This document shows positions 9,605 through 18,599 of a stretch of DNA of 64,000 nucleotides, piece after piece. The DNA is from an uncultured Pelagibacteraceae bacterium (GTDB lineage: Bacteria; Pseudomonadota; Alphaproteobacteria; Pelagibacterales; Pelagibacteraceae), in the NCBI GenBank assembly GCA_902569245.1, contig CACFTO010000006.1, forward strand, positions 1 to 64,000, given 5' to 3'. The translations under genes and the position numbers were made by a program. Within the stretch, counting starts at the first letter, position 1. Every line of letters starts with the position of its first letter. A model generated the notes under the pieces. The model was not told the DNA's origin. It saw only the letters and a list, made by a program, of their open reading frames with translations, and did no database searches.

Positions 9605-10017
9605 ATATCAGCGTAAACTTTTTCTTCTTTTTCGTGTTTCTCTTGCGCTGCTATGCATAAAGTTGCAACTGGTCTTGCCATTAATCTTTTAAGTCCAATT
9701 GGTTCTGCTGTTTCCTCACAGAAACCATAAGTTCCATCTTGAATTTTTTTTAAAGCACCGTCAATTTTAGTAATTAATTTTATTTGTCTATTTATTGCTC
9801 TCATTTCTACATTTTTTTCAGTGTATGAGCTTGCTTGATCAACAATATCCGCTGATGCACTATTGTCATCCATTGAAGCGTTAAATATTGCCTCATTATT
9901 TGTTTTCTTAAGATCTTTTTTCCAATCCATTAATTTTTGTTTGAAATACGCAAGATGTTTTGCACACATATATTTTTCAGTTTCTTTTGGGATATATTTT
10001 TTAGAGATCTTTACCAT
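9601..10017 (-). CDS. dksA: DksA/TraR-family transcription factor with reduced zinc finger
   Basis: DksA binds in the RNA polymerase secondary channel and, with ppGpp, adjusts stable RNA and amino-acid promoters. The ATG at 10017 (138 residues) is chosen because MVKISKKYIPKETEKYM matches the conserved family N-terminus; an in-frame ATG at 10053 would add 12 poorly conserved residues. The coiled coil spans roughly residues 18-95 and carries DDNSASADIVDQAS, though the tip sequence differs somewhat from the usual. The finger keeps only Cys100 and Cys121; the other two positions are Thr103 and Ala124 (CxxT-x17-CxxA). That pattern is known from zinc-independent DksA2-type proteins, so function without zinc is expected. 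Confidence 0.9.
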   Translation of the reverse strand: MVKISKKYIPKETEKYMCAKHLAYFKQKLMDWKKDLKKTNNEAIFNASMDDNSASADIVDQASSYTEKNVEMRAINRQIKLITKIDGALKKIQDGTYGFCEETAEPIGLKRLMARPVATLCIAAQEKHEKEEKVYADI

Positions 10018-10096
10018 GTCTAAATTTATGAATTTGGTGAATATATTCATCATTTATTGAGTGTCAAGAATGGATTAATTGTATAAATTAATAAAA

Positions 10097-11392
10097 ATGG
10101 CTATTTATAAAAAGAATATAAGTAATTTATTTTATATTTTTGTTACAGCTCACTTATTCATCTGGACATTGGTTCCAAGTTTAACAAATAACAATTTACC
10201 ACTTGATACTATAGAGGCCTTAGCATGGGGTAGTAATTTAGACTGGGGGTTTAATAAGCACCCACCAATGAGTGCATTTTTACCTGAAATATTTTACCAA
10301 ATCTTTGGACCTCAAGACTGGGCTTATTATTTGTTAAGTCAAATCTGTATAGTAGTTTCGTTCCTAGTAGTTTTTAAGTTAGCTGAAGATTTTTTTGATA
10401 ACAAAATTTATTGTTTACTATCGGTTTTGTTATTAGAGGGAATATATTTCTATAACTTCACTACACCTGAATTTAATGTAAATGTTTGCTTAATACCCTT
10501 TTGGTCTCTTTCAGTTTTTTACCTATGGAGGGGAATTAAGAATAATAAATTATTAGATTGGTTATTACTTGGTCTATTTGCTGGAATTGGCTTTCTATCT
10601 AAGTATTTATTTGTCTATTTAGGTTTAGCAATAGATGTACTTTTAATTTACATGATTTATACCAAAAGACTAAATTTAAAGTGTCTAGTTTCTTTCGTTC
10701 CTTTTATAATAATTTTATTACCACACATTATTTGGTTAACTGAGAATGATTATGTAACCATTACTTATGGACTTCTCAGAACTGGATCAGAAGAAGCAAG
10801 TATTTTAAACCATATAAAACACCCTATGATCTTTTTAGGTAAGCAAATTGGTATATTATTGCCATTTTTACTAATGATTTCTGTTTTAGTTAAAAAATTT
10901 AAAATAAATATTAATTTAGATGATGATAAGTTTTTGTTTTTAATATCAATTAATTTAATTCCTATTTTATTTATTTTTTTAACTTCCTTTACTATGGGTG
11001 TAAAAATAAGAACTATGTGGATGACGCCATTTTATATAAGCTTTGGCTTGTTATTTGTTTATATTTTAAAATCACAAATTAATTTTGAAAAAATAAGAGC
11101 TTTTACCTCTGTCTTCTTAGTATTATTCCTACTATCTCCGATTTTGTACTCTTATATTTCAATTACTCAAACGGATAAAAGAACTGATTTTGATGGCATA
11201 AATTTAGCTAAGCAGGCTAAAGTTTTTTTTGAAAATGAAGGTGAGGAACTTGGAAAAATGGAATATATTAAAGGTAATGAGTGGATTGCAGGAAATATAT
11301 CTTATCATCTTCCAGAAAGACCAAAATGGATTTATAGTTCAACTGAAGTTCAATTGTGCAACAAAGATATGAAATGCTTAACATATAAATGA
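10097..11392 (+). CDS. Glycosyltransferase family 39-like (ArnT/PMT type) membrane protein
   Basis: Polytopic inner-membrane protein with about ten hydrophobic segments. The first periplasmic loop carries DTIEALAWG (acidic pair Asp37/Glu40) and KHPPM, features of GT39/PMT enzymes that transfer a sugar from a polyprenyl-phosphate donor to lipid A, protein or glycan. The ATG at 10097 is chosen over an in-frame TTG at 10079. At 431 residues it is somewhat shorter than most family members and has only a short soluble tail. The stop overlaps the start of a 41-residue membrane peptide (ATGA), and a GT2 enzyme follows, making a three-gene glycosylation operon. The acceptor is unknown. Confidence 0.85.
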   Translation: MAIYKKNISNLFYIFVTAHLFIWTLVPSLTNNNLPLDTIEALAWGSNLDWGFNKHPPMSAFLPEIFYQIFGPQDWAYYLLSQICIVVSFLVVFKLAEDFFDNKIYCLLSVLLLEGIYFYNFTTPEFNVNVCLIPFWSLSVFYLWRGIKNNKLLDWLLLGLFAGIGFLSKYLFVYLGLAIDVLLIYMIYTKRLNLKCLVSFVPFIIILLPHIIWLTENDYVTITYGLLRTGSEEASILNHIKHPMIFLGKQIGILLPFLLMISVLVKKFKININLDDDKFLFLISINLIPILFIFLTSFTMGVKIRTMWMTPFYISFGLLFVYILKSQINFEKIRAFTSVFLVLFLLSPILYSYISITQTDKRTDFDGINLAKQAKVFFENEGEELGKMEYIKGNEWIAGNISYHLPERPKWIYSSTEVQLCNKDMKCLTYK

Positions 11393-11514
11393 AATTTCAA
11401 TTAAACCAAAAAAACAAGAGACTTTTATTCATTATTGGAATTGTTGTTTTAATTGAACTTTCAGGATATGGTTTTTTTTCTTCTCTATTTAGACTGATAG
11501 GCTCAGTAAGTTAA
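11389..11514 (+). CDS. 41-residue single-span membrane peptide in the glycosyltransferase operon
   Basis: Short gene filling the space between the two glycosyltransferases. Its ATG overlaps the stop of the upstream gene (ATGA at 11389-11392), and its TAA overlaps the ATG of the downstream gene (TAATG at 11512-11516), so all three should be translationally coupled. The product has a basic N-terminus (KFQLNQKNKR) followed by one hydrophobic segment of about 16-20 residues starting near LLFIIGIVV. No family was recognised. The double coupling argues that it is real; a role as a small partner of the membrane glycosyltransferase is only a guess. Confidence 0.65.
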   Translation: MKFQLNQKNKRLLFIIGIVVLIELSGYGFFSSLFRLIGSVS

Positions 11515-12383
11515 TGAAAATAGTAATTCTAATTCCAGTCTTTAATGACTTTAAATCTGCATCAAAATTAATTGAAGAAATTGATATTAATATTTCTGAG
11601 CTTAAAGTAGAATTTTCATTGATAGTAGTGAATGATGCTTCCACTGAGGAAAAAATTTTAGAAACTAAAAATTTAAATAATATTAAATCACTAAAATTAA
11701 TAAATATGCGAAATAATAAAGGACATGCACGCTGCATTGCAGCAGGGCTCAAACATATTTCAGAAAACGAAGATTTTGACTATGTAATTCCAATGGATGG
11801 TGATGGAGAAGACAGACCTGAAGAGATAAGAAATTTTTTTGAAAAGATTAAAGATAATCCTAACAAAAGTATTGTTGGAGAAAGAGTAAAAAGATCGGAA
11901 AGTTTAATTTTTAAAATCTGTTATTTTTTTCACAAATTAATTACTTATACATTTACAGGAAAATTTATAAAATTTGGAAACTATACTTGCCTCACAAAAA
12001 AAACTGTCAAAAAATTAATTGAAGACAAAGCAACTTGGAGTAGTTTTTCTGGTTCACTAGCAAAAAATGAGATTATTTTAATTAAATCTCCATCAATAAG
12101 AGGTCAAAGATACTTTGGCCCATCAAAGATGAGTTTTTTAAATTTGATAAAGCATTCTTTGGCAATAATTGCTGTGTTTAAAACTGGAGTTATCTTTAGA
12201 TCGATAGCATTTTACGCAATATATTTAATAATAATCGCAGAGTATATAAGCGTAATTACATCAATACCTCTAGCTATAATCATTATTTTTGGTCTAGTTA
12301 TCTTAAAAATCTCAGGAAGAGAAAATATGAATGAGTTTAATAATTCTTTAACAAACATTTCAGATATTGACATTTTAAAATAG
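11514..12383 (+). CDS. Glycosyltransferase family 2 (dolichyl/undecaprenyl-phosphate sugar synthase-like)
   Basis: GT-A fold enzyme of 289 residues: N-terminal IVILIPVFND, the nucleotide-sugar site VVNDAST at about 38-44, and the DxD motif in MDGDGEDRPEEI (Asp95/Asp97). A hydrophobic region near residues 215-265 probably forms two membrane helices. Enzymes of this type charge a polyprenyl phosphate with a sugar, which a GT39 enzyme then uses; the upstream gene is just such an enzyme, so the two likely form donor-maker and transferase. The start overlaps the stop of the 41-residue peptide. The sugar cannot be predicted. Confidence 0.87.
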   Translation: MKIVILIPVFNDFKSASKLIEEIDINISELKVEFSLIVVNDASTEEKILETKNLNNIKSLKLINMRNNKGHARCIAAGLKHISENEDFDYVIPMDGDGEDRPEEIRNFFEKIKDNPNKSIVGERVKRSESLIFKICYFFHKLITYTFTGKFIKFGNYTCLTKKTVKKLIEDKATWSSFSGSLAKNEIILIKSPSIRGQRYFGPSKMSFLNLIKHSLAIIAVFKTGVIFRSIAFYAIYLIIIAEYISVITSIPLAIIIIFGLVILKISGRENMNEFNNSLTNISDIDILK

Positions 12384-12401
12384 TATACTTTAAAATAATT
12401 T

Positions 12402-13829
12402 ATGAAAAATTTTTATCGTAAAGTAGCATTTGGACTTGGACCTAACGATAAAATACCCACTGACCCATTAAAATGGGCAACAAATCAATTAAACGACATT
12501 CCTGAATTTTCTTGGAAGGGAAAAATTTTACCAGAAAAAGAACTTAGAAAGTATTACGGAGAATGGGTCTATGGAGATAGAAAAGTATTAAGAAAAAAAT
12601 TTAAAAACGACAAAGATGGCTACAAAAGAGAAAAAAATAAGTTAAGGCATGCGACTGGACAAAAATTTTGGTGGAACCTTGAACTTTGCATAAGGTATTC
12701 AGAAGCATTAAAAAGTGAAACACCAGTTTTAGCAAAACTTTGGTATTTTTGGGGTAATCATTTCGCAATCAGTGAAAAGGATTTTTTAGCAAAGTATACA
12801 ACTGGTGCTTACCAAAGAGAAATAATTAGAGCTAACATGAATCAAAATTTTGAAAAAATGGCACAAGAGGCAACCATCGGTTGGTCAATGATACATCACT
12901 TAGATAATGAACAGAACATTGGACCTAAGAGTCAAGAAGCTAGATGGGCAAGAGAGAAAGGAAAAACAAAAGGTGTAAATGAAAATCATGCAAGGGAACT
13001 TCTAGAACTTCACACCGTTTCTCCAGATTGTGGATACACTCAAGAAGATGTAATCCAAATGGCATATATAATGAGTGGATGGAGACCCGAATGGGGAAAG
13101 AAAAGACTTGAGACAGGCGATGTCCACTTCAACCCTGATGCGCATGAGCCTGGTACTAAAATAGTTTTAGGTAAAAAATATAAAAGAGGTAGAAAAAGTT
13201 TATCAGTTGCTATTACTGATCTTGTTAATCACCCTTCATGTAGAAAATTTATTGCAATGAAACTCTGTAGATATTTAATCACAGATAACCCAACGGAAGA
13301 AATGATGGAACCAATTATTAAAGCTTGGGAAAAATCAGATGGTTTTTTGCCAGAGGTTCATAAAGCTGCTATAGAAGTTGCTTTTAATTATTCTGATAAA
13401 TATAATAAATTTCAAAATCCAGAAAACTGGCTATTGCAAATGAGCAAAATGGCTGATGTTGATTTAATCCCATCTCCTTCGTTTATGGACCTTTATAAAC
13501 TTGGAAATAAACCAATTAAGGATCAAAGAGCTTTAGAATATTTAATGGATGAGCTTGGACAACATCCTTATTTAGCAAAACAACCAAATGGATGGTCGGA
13601 TATTTCAGAGGACTGGATGTCACCAGAGTTACTTATTAGAAGGCTGGTTTATGCGAGAGAGGCTTATTATAAAAAGTCAGGCAAGTCACAGACAAATGAA
13701 TTTTATGAAGAAATGATTGAAAAAAATTATGATAATCCAAGTGAAATTTTACAAATTATAAATCAGTATAAAGAGCTTGTTCATAAACATGTTATTTTAT
13801 TTAATTTACCGGAGACGCTTAAATCATGA
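12402..13829 (+). CDS. DUF1800 family protein
   Basis: A 475-residue protein recognised by the conserved central segment with NENHARELLELHT and GYTQEDV, followed by the MSGWRP and FNPDAHEPGTK region, all typical of DUF1800. Function is unknown; family members nearly always sit beside a DUF1501 gene and are thought to act outside the cytoplasm. No obvious signal peptide is visible in the first 30 residues here. The stop overlaps the DUF1501 start (ATGA), so the two are co-translated and their products probably act as a pair. Confidence 0.88.
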   Translation: MKNFYRKVAFGLGPNDKIPTDPLKWATNQLNDIPEFSWKGKILPEKELRKYYGEWVYGDRKVLRKKFKNDKDGYKREKNKLRHATGQKFWWNLELCIRYSEALKSETPVLAKLWYFWGNHFAISEKDFLAKYTTGAYQREIIRANMNQNFEKMAQEATIGWSMIHHLDNEQNIGPKSQEARWAREKGKTKGVNENHARELLELHTVSPDCGYTQEDVIQMAYIMSGWRPEWGKKRLETGDVHFNPDAHEPGTKIVLGKKYKRGRKSLSVAITDLVNHPSCRKFIAMKLCRYLITDNPTEEMMEPIIKAWEKSDGFLPEVHKAAIEVAFNYSDKYNKFQNPENWLLQMSKMADVDLIPSPSFMDLYKLGNKPIKDQRALEYLMDELGQHPYLAKQPNGWSDISEDWMSPELLIRRLVYAREAYYKKSGKSQTNEFYEEMIEKNYDNPSEILQIINQYKELVHKHVILFNLPETLKS

Positions 13830-14983
13830 AGATATCAAGAAGAAATTTTTTAAAAGGTTCAGCCACTACATTATTTTTAGCTGGTTTTAATTTTCCAGTT
13901 TTAGCAAATACAGATAAGAAAAAAAATCTTGTTGTTATAATGTTAAGAGGTGGAATGGATGGTTTATGTGCTGTTCCAATAATTGGCGACAAGAATTTTG
14001 AAAAAAAAAGAAAAGATTTAATTTTAGACGAAACAATAAAGTTAAATTCTGATTTCGCGCTTCATCCCAAACTAAAGAATTTTCATAATTTGTGGCAAAA
14101 CGATCTGGGAGCAATAGTTCATGCAACAAATATTCCATATACTAAAAGATCTCATTTTGATGGACAAAACTTAATGGAAACAGGCGGACATGTCCCATAT
14201 GCAATAAAAACTGGCTGGTTAGGAAGAGGAATGAAATTAGCTGAATTAAAAGGTGACGGTCTTGCATTGGCTTTACCAATGCCTTTACTTCTTAGAGGAA
14301 TTCCTAGTAATGATAATTTTTATCCTTCAAAAAAAAGACTTCCAAGAACAGAACTTTTACAACTTTTGAAATCAGTTTATGCAGATAAATCCGAACATGA
14401 CTTAGCAAATATGATGGAGATAATTGCTAACAGATCCATGATGAATAATGGAGGCACCTCTATGTCTAGAAAGAATTCATCTTTAGCCTATAAAGCAGGT
14501 TTAGAACTAAAAAAAATAAATGGCCCAAGGGTTGCAGTTTTTGAAGTTGATGGATTTGATACGCATGCTGCTCAAGGTGGAGTGAATGGTTCACATTCAG
14601 ATAGTCTGATTGAAATGGACTCAATTTTTAAAAGTCTAGAGAAAGGTCTAGGATCAGAGATAGAAAATACTCTAGTTTTAACTTTAACAGAATTTGGAAG
14701 AACAATTAAACAAAATGGAGGTCGTGGAACAGAGCATGGTTATGGATCTGCAATTTTTATGGCAGGTGGTCTTTTAAAAAAATCTCAAGTTTATACAGAC
14801 TGGCCTGGACTTAAGCGAAAGGAATTATTTGAAGGAAGAGATTTAAATTCAACAATTGATGCTAGATCTGTCTATGCTTCAGCTATGTCTTCCGTTTTTG
14901 ATATAGATTTTAAAAGAATACAAAAAGAAGTTTTTTGGGGTGATGAGCTAATTAATTTATCTGATAAACTTTTTAAGTCTTAA
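13826..14983 (+). CDS. DUF1501 family protein, Tat-exported
   Basis: A 385-residue protein with a twin-arginine signal (SRRNFLKG at residues 4-11 followed by a hydrophobic stretch to about 27), so it is exported folded. Conserved DUF1501 landmarks are LRGGMDGL, TKRSHFDGQN, FDTHAAQGG and TEFGRTIKQNGGRGTEHGYG, the last resembling the metal-site region of alkaline-phosphatase/sulfatase-fold proteins. The biochemical role is unknown. It is co-translated with the DUF1800 gene, and its TAA overlaps the stop of convergent umuC by four bases. Confidence 0.9.
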   Translation: MKISRRNFLKGSATTLFLAGFNFPVLANTDKKKNLVVIMLRGGMDGLCAVPIIGDKNFEKKRKDLILDETIKLNSDFALHPKLKNFHNLWQNDLGAIVHATNIPYTKRSHFDGQNLMETGGHVPYAIKTGWLGRGMKLAELKGDGLALALPMPLLLRGIPSNDNFYPSKKRLPRTELLQLLKSVYADKSEHDLANMMEIIANRSMMNNGGTSMSRKNSSLAYKAGLELKKINGPRVAVFEVDGFDTHAAQGGVNGSHSDSLIEMDSIFKSLEKGLGSEIENTLVLTLTEFGRTIKQNGGRGTEHGYGSAIFMAGGLLKKSQVYTDWPGLKRKELFEGRDLNSTIDARSVYASAMSSVFDIDFKRIQKEVFWGDELINLSDKLFKS

Positions 14984-16260
14984 TTAGTACTAATTGTAGG
15001 TAATAAGTAAAAATCAGCTGTATCTATTTTAGATGAATGTTCTCTTCTCATATTCCATCTTTTTTGAACACCGGCACTAGCAAGACTTAACGTGGATCTT
15101 CCATACCGATAGTTCGTATTATCGATAGACTTCATTAAACCCTTTATTTTCTCATCTTTTTCAGAATAAAATAGGTTCTTACTACCATCTTCATTTGATA
15201 AACCTGTAAGCATTACACCTGCTTTTTGATAACGATAGCCATTTTTGAAGATAGAGTCTAAAGCAATCAAAGCAGTTTTAACTATTTCAATGCTGTTGTT
15301 TGTAGAAATTGCAAAATCTATGGTCTTTGAGTTTGAATAATACCCAAATCTACTTTGAAAAGGACTTGTTCTAACAAAAACTGTAATTGATTTTGCAATT
15401 AAAGACTCTGATCTTATTTTTTCAGATGCATTCAAACAATAATTCGCAACTGCTTCTTTTAATTCCTGGTATTTCTCAATTCTTTGACCAAAAGAACGAG
15501 ATACAACACAACTTTTTCTTTTTGATTGTGTTGTTTCTAAATCAATACAAGGAACTCCTCTTAGCTCCATTGCAGTTCTTGAACCTAAAACATTTGAGTT
15601 TTTCTTAATCCATGTATTTGATTTATTCTTTAGTTGCTTAGCATTATAAATTCCATTTTTATGATAGAACTTTGTTAATTGTCTTCCTACACCCCACACA
15701 TCATTAATTTCAACTTTCTCTAATATGGGATCAATATTTGATATTCCTATCAAACTCGTTACACCTGATTTTTTTTTCTTTGCAATATGATTTGCAACCT
15801 TGCTTAAAGTTTTAGTTTTAGCAATGCCAATACTGGTTGGAATACCCGTCCATTTTAAAACTGTTTCTCTAATTTCTTTTCCAACTTTTTCAACTTCATT
15901 ATCTGGAAAATTTGATAAATCTAAAAATGCTTCATCGATAGAATAAACTTCAATAGCAGAGTTAAATCTTTTTAGTGTTCTCATTACTCTTCTAGATAAA
16001 TCTCCATATAAAGAATAATTAGATGAAAAAACTTCAACTTTATTTTTAATGATAATATCTTTTGCTTTAAAATAAGGTTCTCCCATTTTAATACCTAAAG
16101 TTTTTGCTTCAGTTGATCTTGAAATTATACAACCATCATTGTTAGATAAAACTACAACAGGTTTTTTTCTTATTTTAGGATTGAACAATCTTTCACAAGA
16201 AACATAAAAAGAATTACAATCAATAAGTGCTATTTTTTTAGTATACTGAATGGATGACAT
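14980..16260 (-). CDS. umuC: DNA polymerase V catalytic subunit UmuC (Y-family translesion polymerase)
   Basis: Copies past damaged bases together with processed UmuD. The 426-residue protein shows the first catalytic motif LIDCNSFYVSCER (Asp14), the second carboxylates in YSIDEAFLDLS (Asp109/Glu110), the SNNDGCIISRS finger motif, and a C-terminal little-finger region. Length equals that of classical UmuC. The start lies 23 bases inside umuD, so the two are translated as one unit under the SOS promoter upstream of umuD. The stop overlaps that of the DUF1501 gene by four bases. Confidence 0.95.
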   Translation of the reverse strand: MSSIQYTKKIALIDCNSFYVSCERLFNPKIRKKPVVVLSNNDGCIISRSTEAKTLGIKMGEPYFKAKDIIIKNKVEVFSSNYSLYGDLSRRVMRTLKRFNSAIEVYSIDEAFLDLSNFPDNEVEKVGKEIRETVLKWTGIPTSIGIAKTKTLSKVANHIAKKKKSGVTSLIGISNIDPILEKVEINDVWGVGRQLTKFYHKNGIYNAKQLKNKSNTWIKKNSNVLGSRTAMELRGVPCIDLETTQSKRKSCVVSRSFGQRIEKYQELKEAVANYCLNASEKIRSESLIAKSITVFVRTSPFQSRFGYYSNSKTIDFAISTNNSIEIVKTALIALDSIFKNGYRYQKAGVMLTGLSNEDGSKNLFYSEKDEKIKGLMKSIDNTNYRYGRSTLSLASAGVQKRWNMRREHSSKIDTADFYLLPTISTN

Positions 16261-16633
16261 AAGTTACAACTCCCCAAATAAATATATCTTCATCTTCGTT
16301 AATTAAAATTCGATCTGTAAATTCTTTAGAACCTGATGTTAAAAATTTTTTATCTCTTTCTTGAACTAAACTTTTAACAACTAGTTCGTCATGAACATTT
16401 GCAATAACTGTTGAGAAGTTTTTTGGTGTTAAACTTTTATCAACAACTAATAGATCCCCATCATTAATTCCAACACCCACCATTGATTTTCCTTGAACTC
16501 TTATGATGAAGGTTGCTGGAACATTTTTGATTAAATGAACATTTAAATCGATGTCTTCCTCAATATAGTCAGTAGCAGGGGATGGAAAACCTGCGCCAGC
16601 TTTATGTAAATAGTAAGGTATAGTTAGCTTCAT
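16238..16633 (-). CDS. umuD: SOS protein UmuD (S24 self-cleaving peptidase)
   Basis: RecA-stimulated self-cleavage produces the active polymerase V subunit. The 131-residue protein carries the cleavage site in KAGAGFPSPA (between Ala14 and Gly15), catalytic Ser50 in GKSMVGVGI and general-base Lys87 in ELVVKSL. There is no DNA-binding domain, so it is UmuD rather than LexA. A near-consensus promoter and a perfect alphaproteobacterial LexA box lie directly upstream, and the predicted leader is only about 16 bases with no Shine-Dalgarno. First gene of the umuDC pair. Confidence 0.95.
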   Translation of the reverse strand: MKLTIPYYLHKAGAGFPSPATDYIEEDIDLNVHLIKNVPATFIIRVQGKSMVGVGINDGDLLVVDKSLTPKNFSTVIANVHDELVVKSLVQERDKKFLTSGSKEFTDRILINEDEDIFIWGVVTYVIHSVY

Positions 16634-16637
16634 AAAT

Positions 16638-16684
16638 GTTCTTATTTTGTTCTAATTAATATCTAAGTTATTCAATAGTGTCAA
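16638..16684 (-). promoter_or_regulatory. umuDC promoter with LexA (SOS) box
   Basis: On the minus strand, TTGACA (16684-16679), a 17-base spacer and TATTAA (16661-16656) form a near-consensus sigma-70 promoter. Immediately downstream is GAAC-AAAATAA-GAAC (16652-16638), a perfect match to the direct-repeat GAAC-N7-GAAC (GTTC-N7-GTTC) box known for alphaproteobacterial LexA. The box covers the predicted transcription start and ends four bases before the umuD ATG, a position well suited to repression. Confidence 0.88.
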
Positions 16685-16799
16685 TCAGGTTGTATTTTGA
16701 GTCTGTAACTGAATCAAAAGTGAATCAAAACGTGAACATCAAAACTATATTTAGTATACTTGTGGATAAGTTTAACCATAAATAGTTTAAACATAAAAA

Positions 16800-17282
16800 A
16801 TGGAAAAAAACGAAAGCTTAACTGGAAGATGTATTTGTGGTCAGGTTAAATACAGAATTACTGAGAAACCTTTATTCACACAAGCTTGCCATTGCAAAGA
16901 TTGTAAAATTATAACTGGGTCTTCTTATGTTATTAATACGAGCGTTCTAGATAATACTTTAATTATAGAGGGTAATATTTCGTCAACTGAACTTAAAACA
17001 GGTAGTGGAGCTACTTCGAGGGCTTATTTTTGTAACAAATGTGGTACTTATATTTACACAGATTATGCTACGGCAGTTGGTCGATCAACGGTTAGAACTA
17101 AAACTTTAGATAATTCAGAAAACTTTCATCCTGAAGCGCATATATTTACAAAAGATAAAGATCCATGGCTAAAACTTACTGATGATGCAAATTGTTTTGA
17201 AAAAATGTATGATTTAAAAAATACTTGGCCAAAAGAAAGTTACGAAAGATATAAAAATTATTTAAAAAATAATAAAAGATAA
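16800..17282 (+). CDS. GFA-domain (CENP-V/GFA) zinc protein
   Basis: A 160-residue member of the GFA family, named after glutathione-dependent formaldehyde-activating enzyme. Zinc-binding cysteines are in GRCICG (11, 13), ACHCKDC (30, 32, 35) and YFCNKCGTY (78, 81). The specific reaction of most members is unproven, and no partner formaldehyde dehydrogenase lies beside it, although an NAD-formate dehydrogenase is elsewhere in the window. It is divergent from umuD and followed closely by a second GFA gene. Confidence 0.85.
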   Translation: MEKNESLTGRCICGQVKYRITEKPLFTQACHCKDCKIITGSSYVINTSVLDNTLIIEGNISSTELKTGSGATSRAYFCNKCGTYIYTDYATAVGRSTVRTKTLDNSENFHPEAHIFTKDKDPWLKLTDDANCFEKMYDLKNTWPKESYERYKNYLKNNKR

Positions 17283-17301
17283 ATTTTTAGGAGATTAAAA
17301 T

Positions 17302-17670
17302 ATGAAAAAATTATCATGTCATTGTGGTGCAGTAGAAGCAGAAGTTAAGATGCCTTTGGGTGGTATTGAAAAAATTATGCGTTGCAATTGTTCAATATGC
17401 AAAAAAAAAGGTTATATTATAGGAGTGCTTGGTCCTGATGATTTTAAACTTACTAAAGGGAAAGATAAGTTATCACTTTATCAGTTTTATACTAATACTG
17501 CCAAACATTATTTTTGTTCAATTTGTGGAATTCACACTCACAATAGACCTAGAAGTAATCCAAAAATATTTGGTGTAAATATTGCTTGCATTGAAGGTGT
17601 GGAGCCATTTGAAATTGAAGATGTGCCAGTGAATGATGGCAAAAATCATCCATTAGATCAAAAACAATAA
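17302..17670 (+). CDS. Second GFA-domain zinc protein
   Basis: A 122-residue paralogue-type GFA protein with cysteines at SCHCG (6, 8), RCNCSIC (28, 30, 33) and YFCSICGIHTH (72, 75). It is shorter than the preceding GFA protein and only loosely similar to it, so this is more likely a family neighbour than a recent tandem duplicate. A TAGGAG ribosome-binding site precedes the ATG. The next gene starts six bases after its stop. The substrate is unknown. Confidence 0.87.
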   Translation: MKKLSCHCGAVEAEVKMPLGGIEKIMRCNCSICKKKGYIIGVLGPDDFKLTKGKDKLSLYQFYTNTAKHYFCSICGIHTHNRPRSNPKIFGVNIACIEGVEPFEIEDVPVNDGKNHPLDQKQ

Positions 17671-17675
17671 ATTTT

Positions 17676-18599
17676 ATGCAATCAATCGTTGAGTGTTTTA
17701 AAAAAGTTAGCAGAGATTGTTTTAAATTTATAAGATCTCAAGAAACATCTAAAGAAAAATTTAAAAACAAAGAAAAGATGGTAAAATCTTTTTTAATCCC
17801 GATTAGTTTCTGGATTGCAGAAAGAACAAAAAAATCTAAACCGTATTTAATAGGCTTAGCCGGAGGTCAAGGAACTGGTAAAACAACAATTAGTTCTATT
17901 CTAAAAATTATTTTAACAAAATATTTTAAATTAAATGTTTTTAAAATCTCAATTGATGACTTGTATAAAACTCGAAAAGATAGAATAAAATTATCTAAAA
18001 AAATTCATCCCTTATTAATGACCAGAGGCGTTCCAGGTACTCACGACATAAATTTTATCTTTGATTTTTTAAAAAAAACAAAGAGTAAGAGATTTTATCA
18101 TCAGAGACTTCCTAAATTTAATAAGGCAATAGATGACAGATTAAAAAGAAAGTCTTGGTATCTAGTTAAAAAAGTACCAGATATAATAATTTTTGAGGGA
18201 TGGTGTGTAGGTGCTAGAGCAGAAAAAGATGTAACCTTAAAAAAATCGATAAATTCTCTCGAAAGAATAGAAGATAAAAATTTAAAATGGAGAAAATATG
18301 TAAATGCCCAATTACAAACTAAATACAAAAAGTTATTTTCTAAATTAGACTGTTTATTATTTTTAAAAGCAGGTAATTTCAAATTATTACAGAGTTGGAG
18401 ACTTAAGCAGGAGGCGTTACTAAAATTAAACTCAAAAAATAAAGCAAATAGTAAGGTTATGAGCAAAAAAGAAGTATTAACATTTATGCAGACTTACCAA
18501 AGGGTCACACAAAATATGTTTAAATTTGCTCCAAAATATTCTTCAATTGTACTAAATTTAAATAGAAATCATCAAATTAAATCAATAAAATATAATTGA
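17676..18599 (+). CDS. D-glycerate 3-kinase-like P-loop kinase
   Basis: A 307-residue P-loop protein with Walker A GGQGTGKTT at residues 63-71, then SIDDLYKTR at 92-100 and HPLLMTRGVPGTHD at 111-124. The last two are hallmarks of the GLYK/Tda10 branch of the uridine-kinase-like family, which phosphorylates D-glycerate to 3-phosphoglycerate in photorespiratory-type salvage. EGWCVGAR at about 170-177 is also a family landmark. The stop overlaps the TolC start (TGATG), but a functional link to TolC is not obvious. Another small-molecule substrate remains possible. Confidence 0.8.
   Translation: MQSIVECFKKVSRDCFKFIRSQETSKEKFKNKEKMVKSFLIPISFWIAERTKKSKPYLIGLAGGQGTGKTTISSILKIILTKYFKLNVFKISIDDLYKTRKDRIKLSKKIHPLLMTRGVPGTHDINFIFDFLKKTKSKRFYHQRLPKFNKAIDDRLKRKSWYLVKKVPDIIIFEGWCVGARAEKDVTLKKSINSLERIEDKNLKWRKYVNAQLQTKYKKLFSKLDCLLFLKAGNFKLLQSWRLKQEALLKLNSKNKANSKVMSKKEVLTFMQTYQRVTQNMFKFAPKYSSIVLNLNRNHQIKSIKYN

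Noticed and set aside
16238..16633. LexA repressor.
   Set aside because: No helix-turn-helix domain, length 131 residues, and umuC follows directly; it is UmuD.
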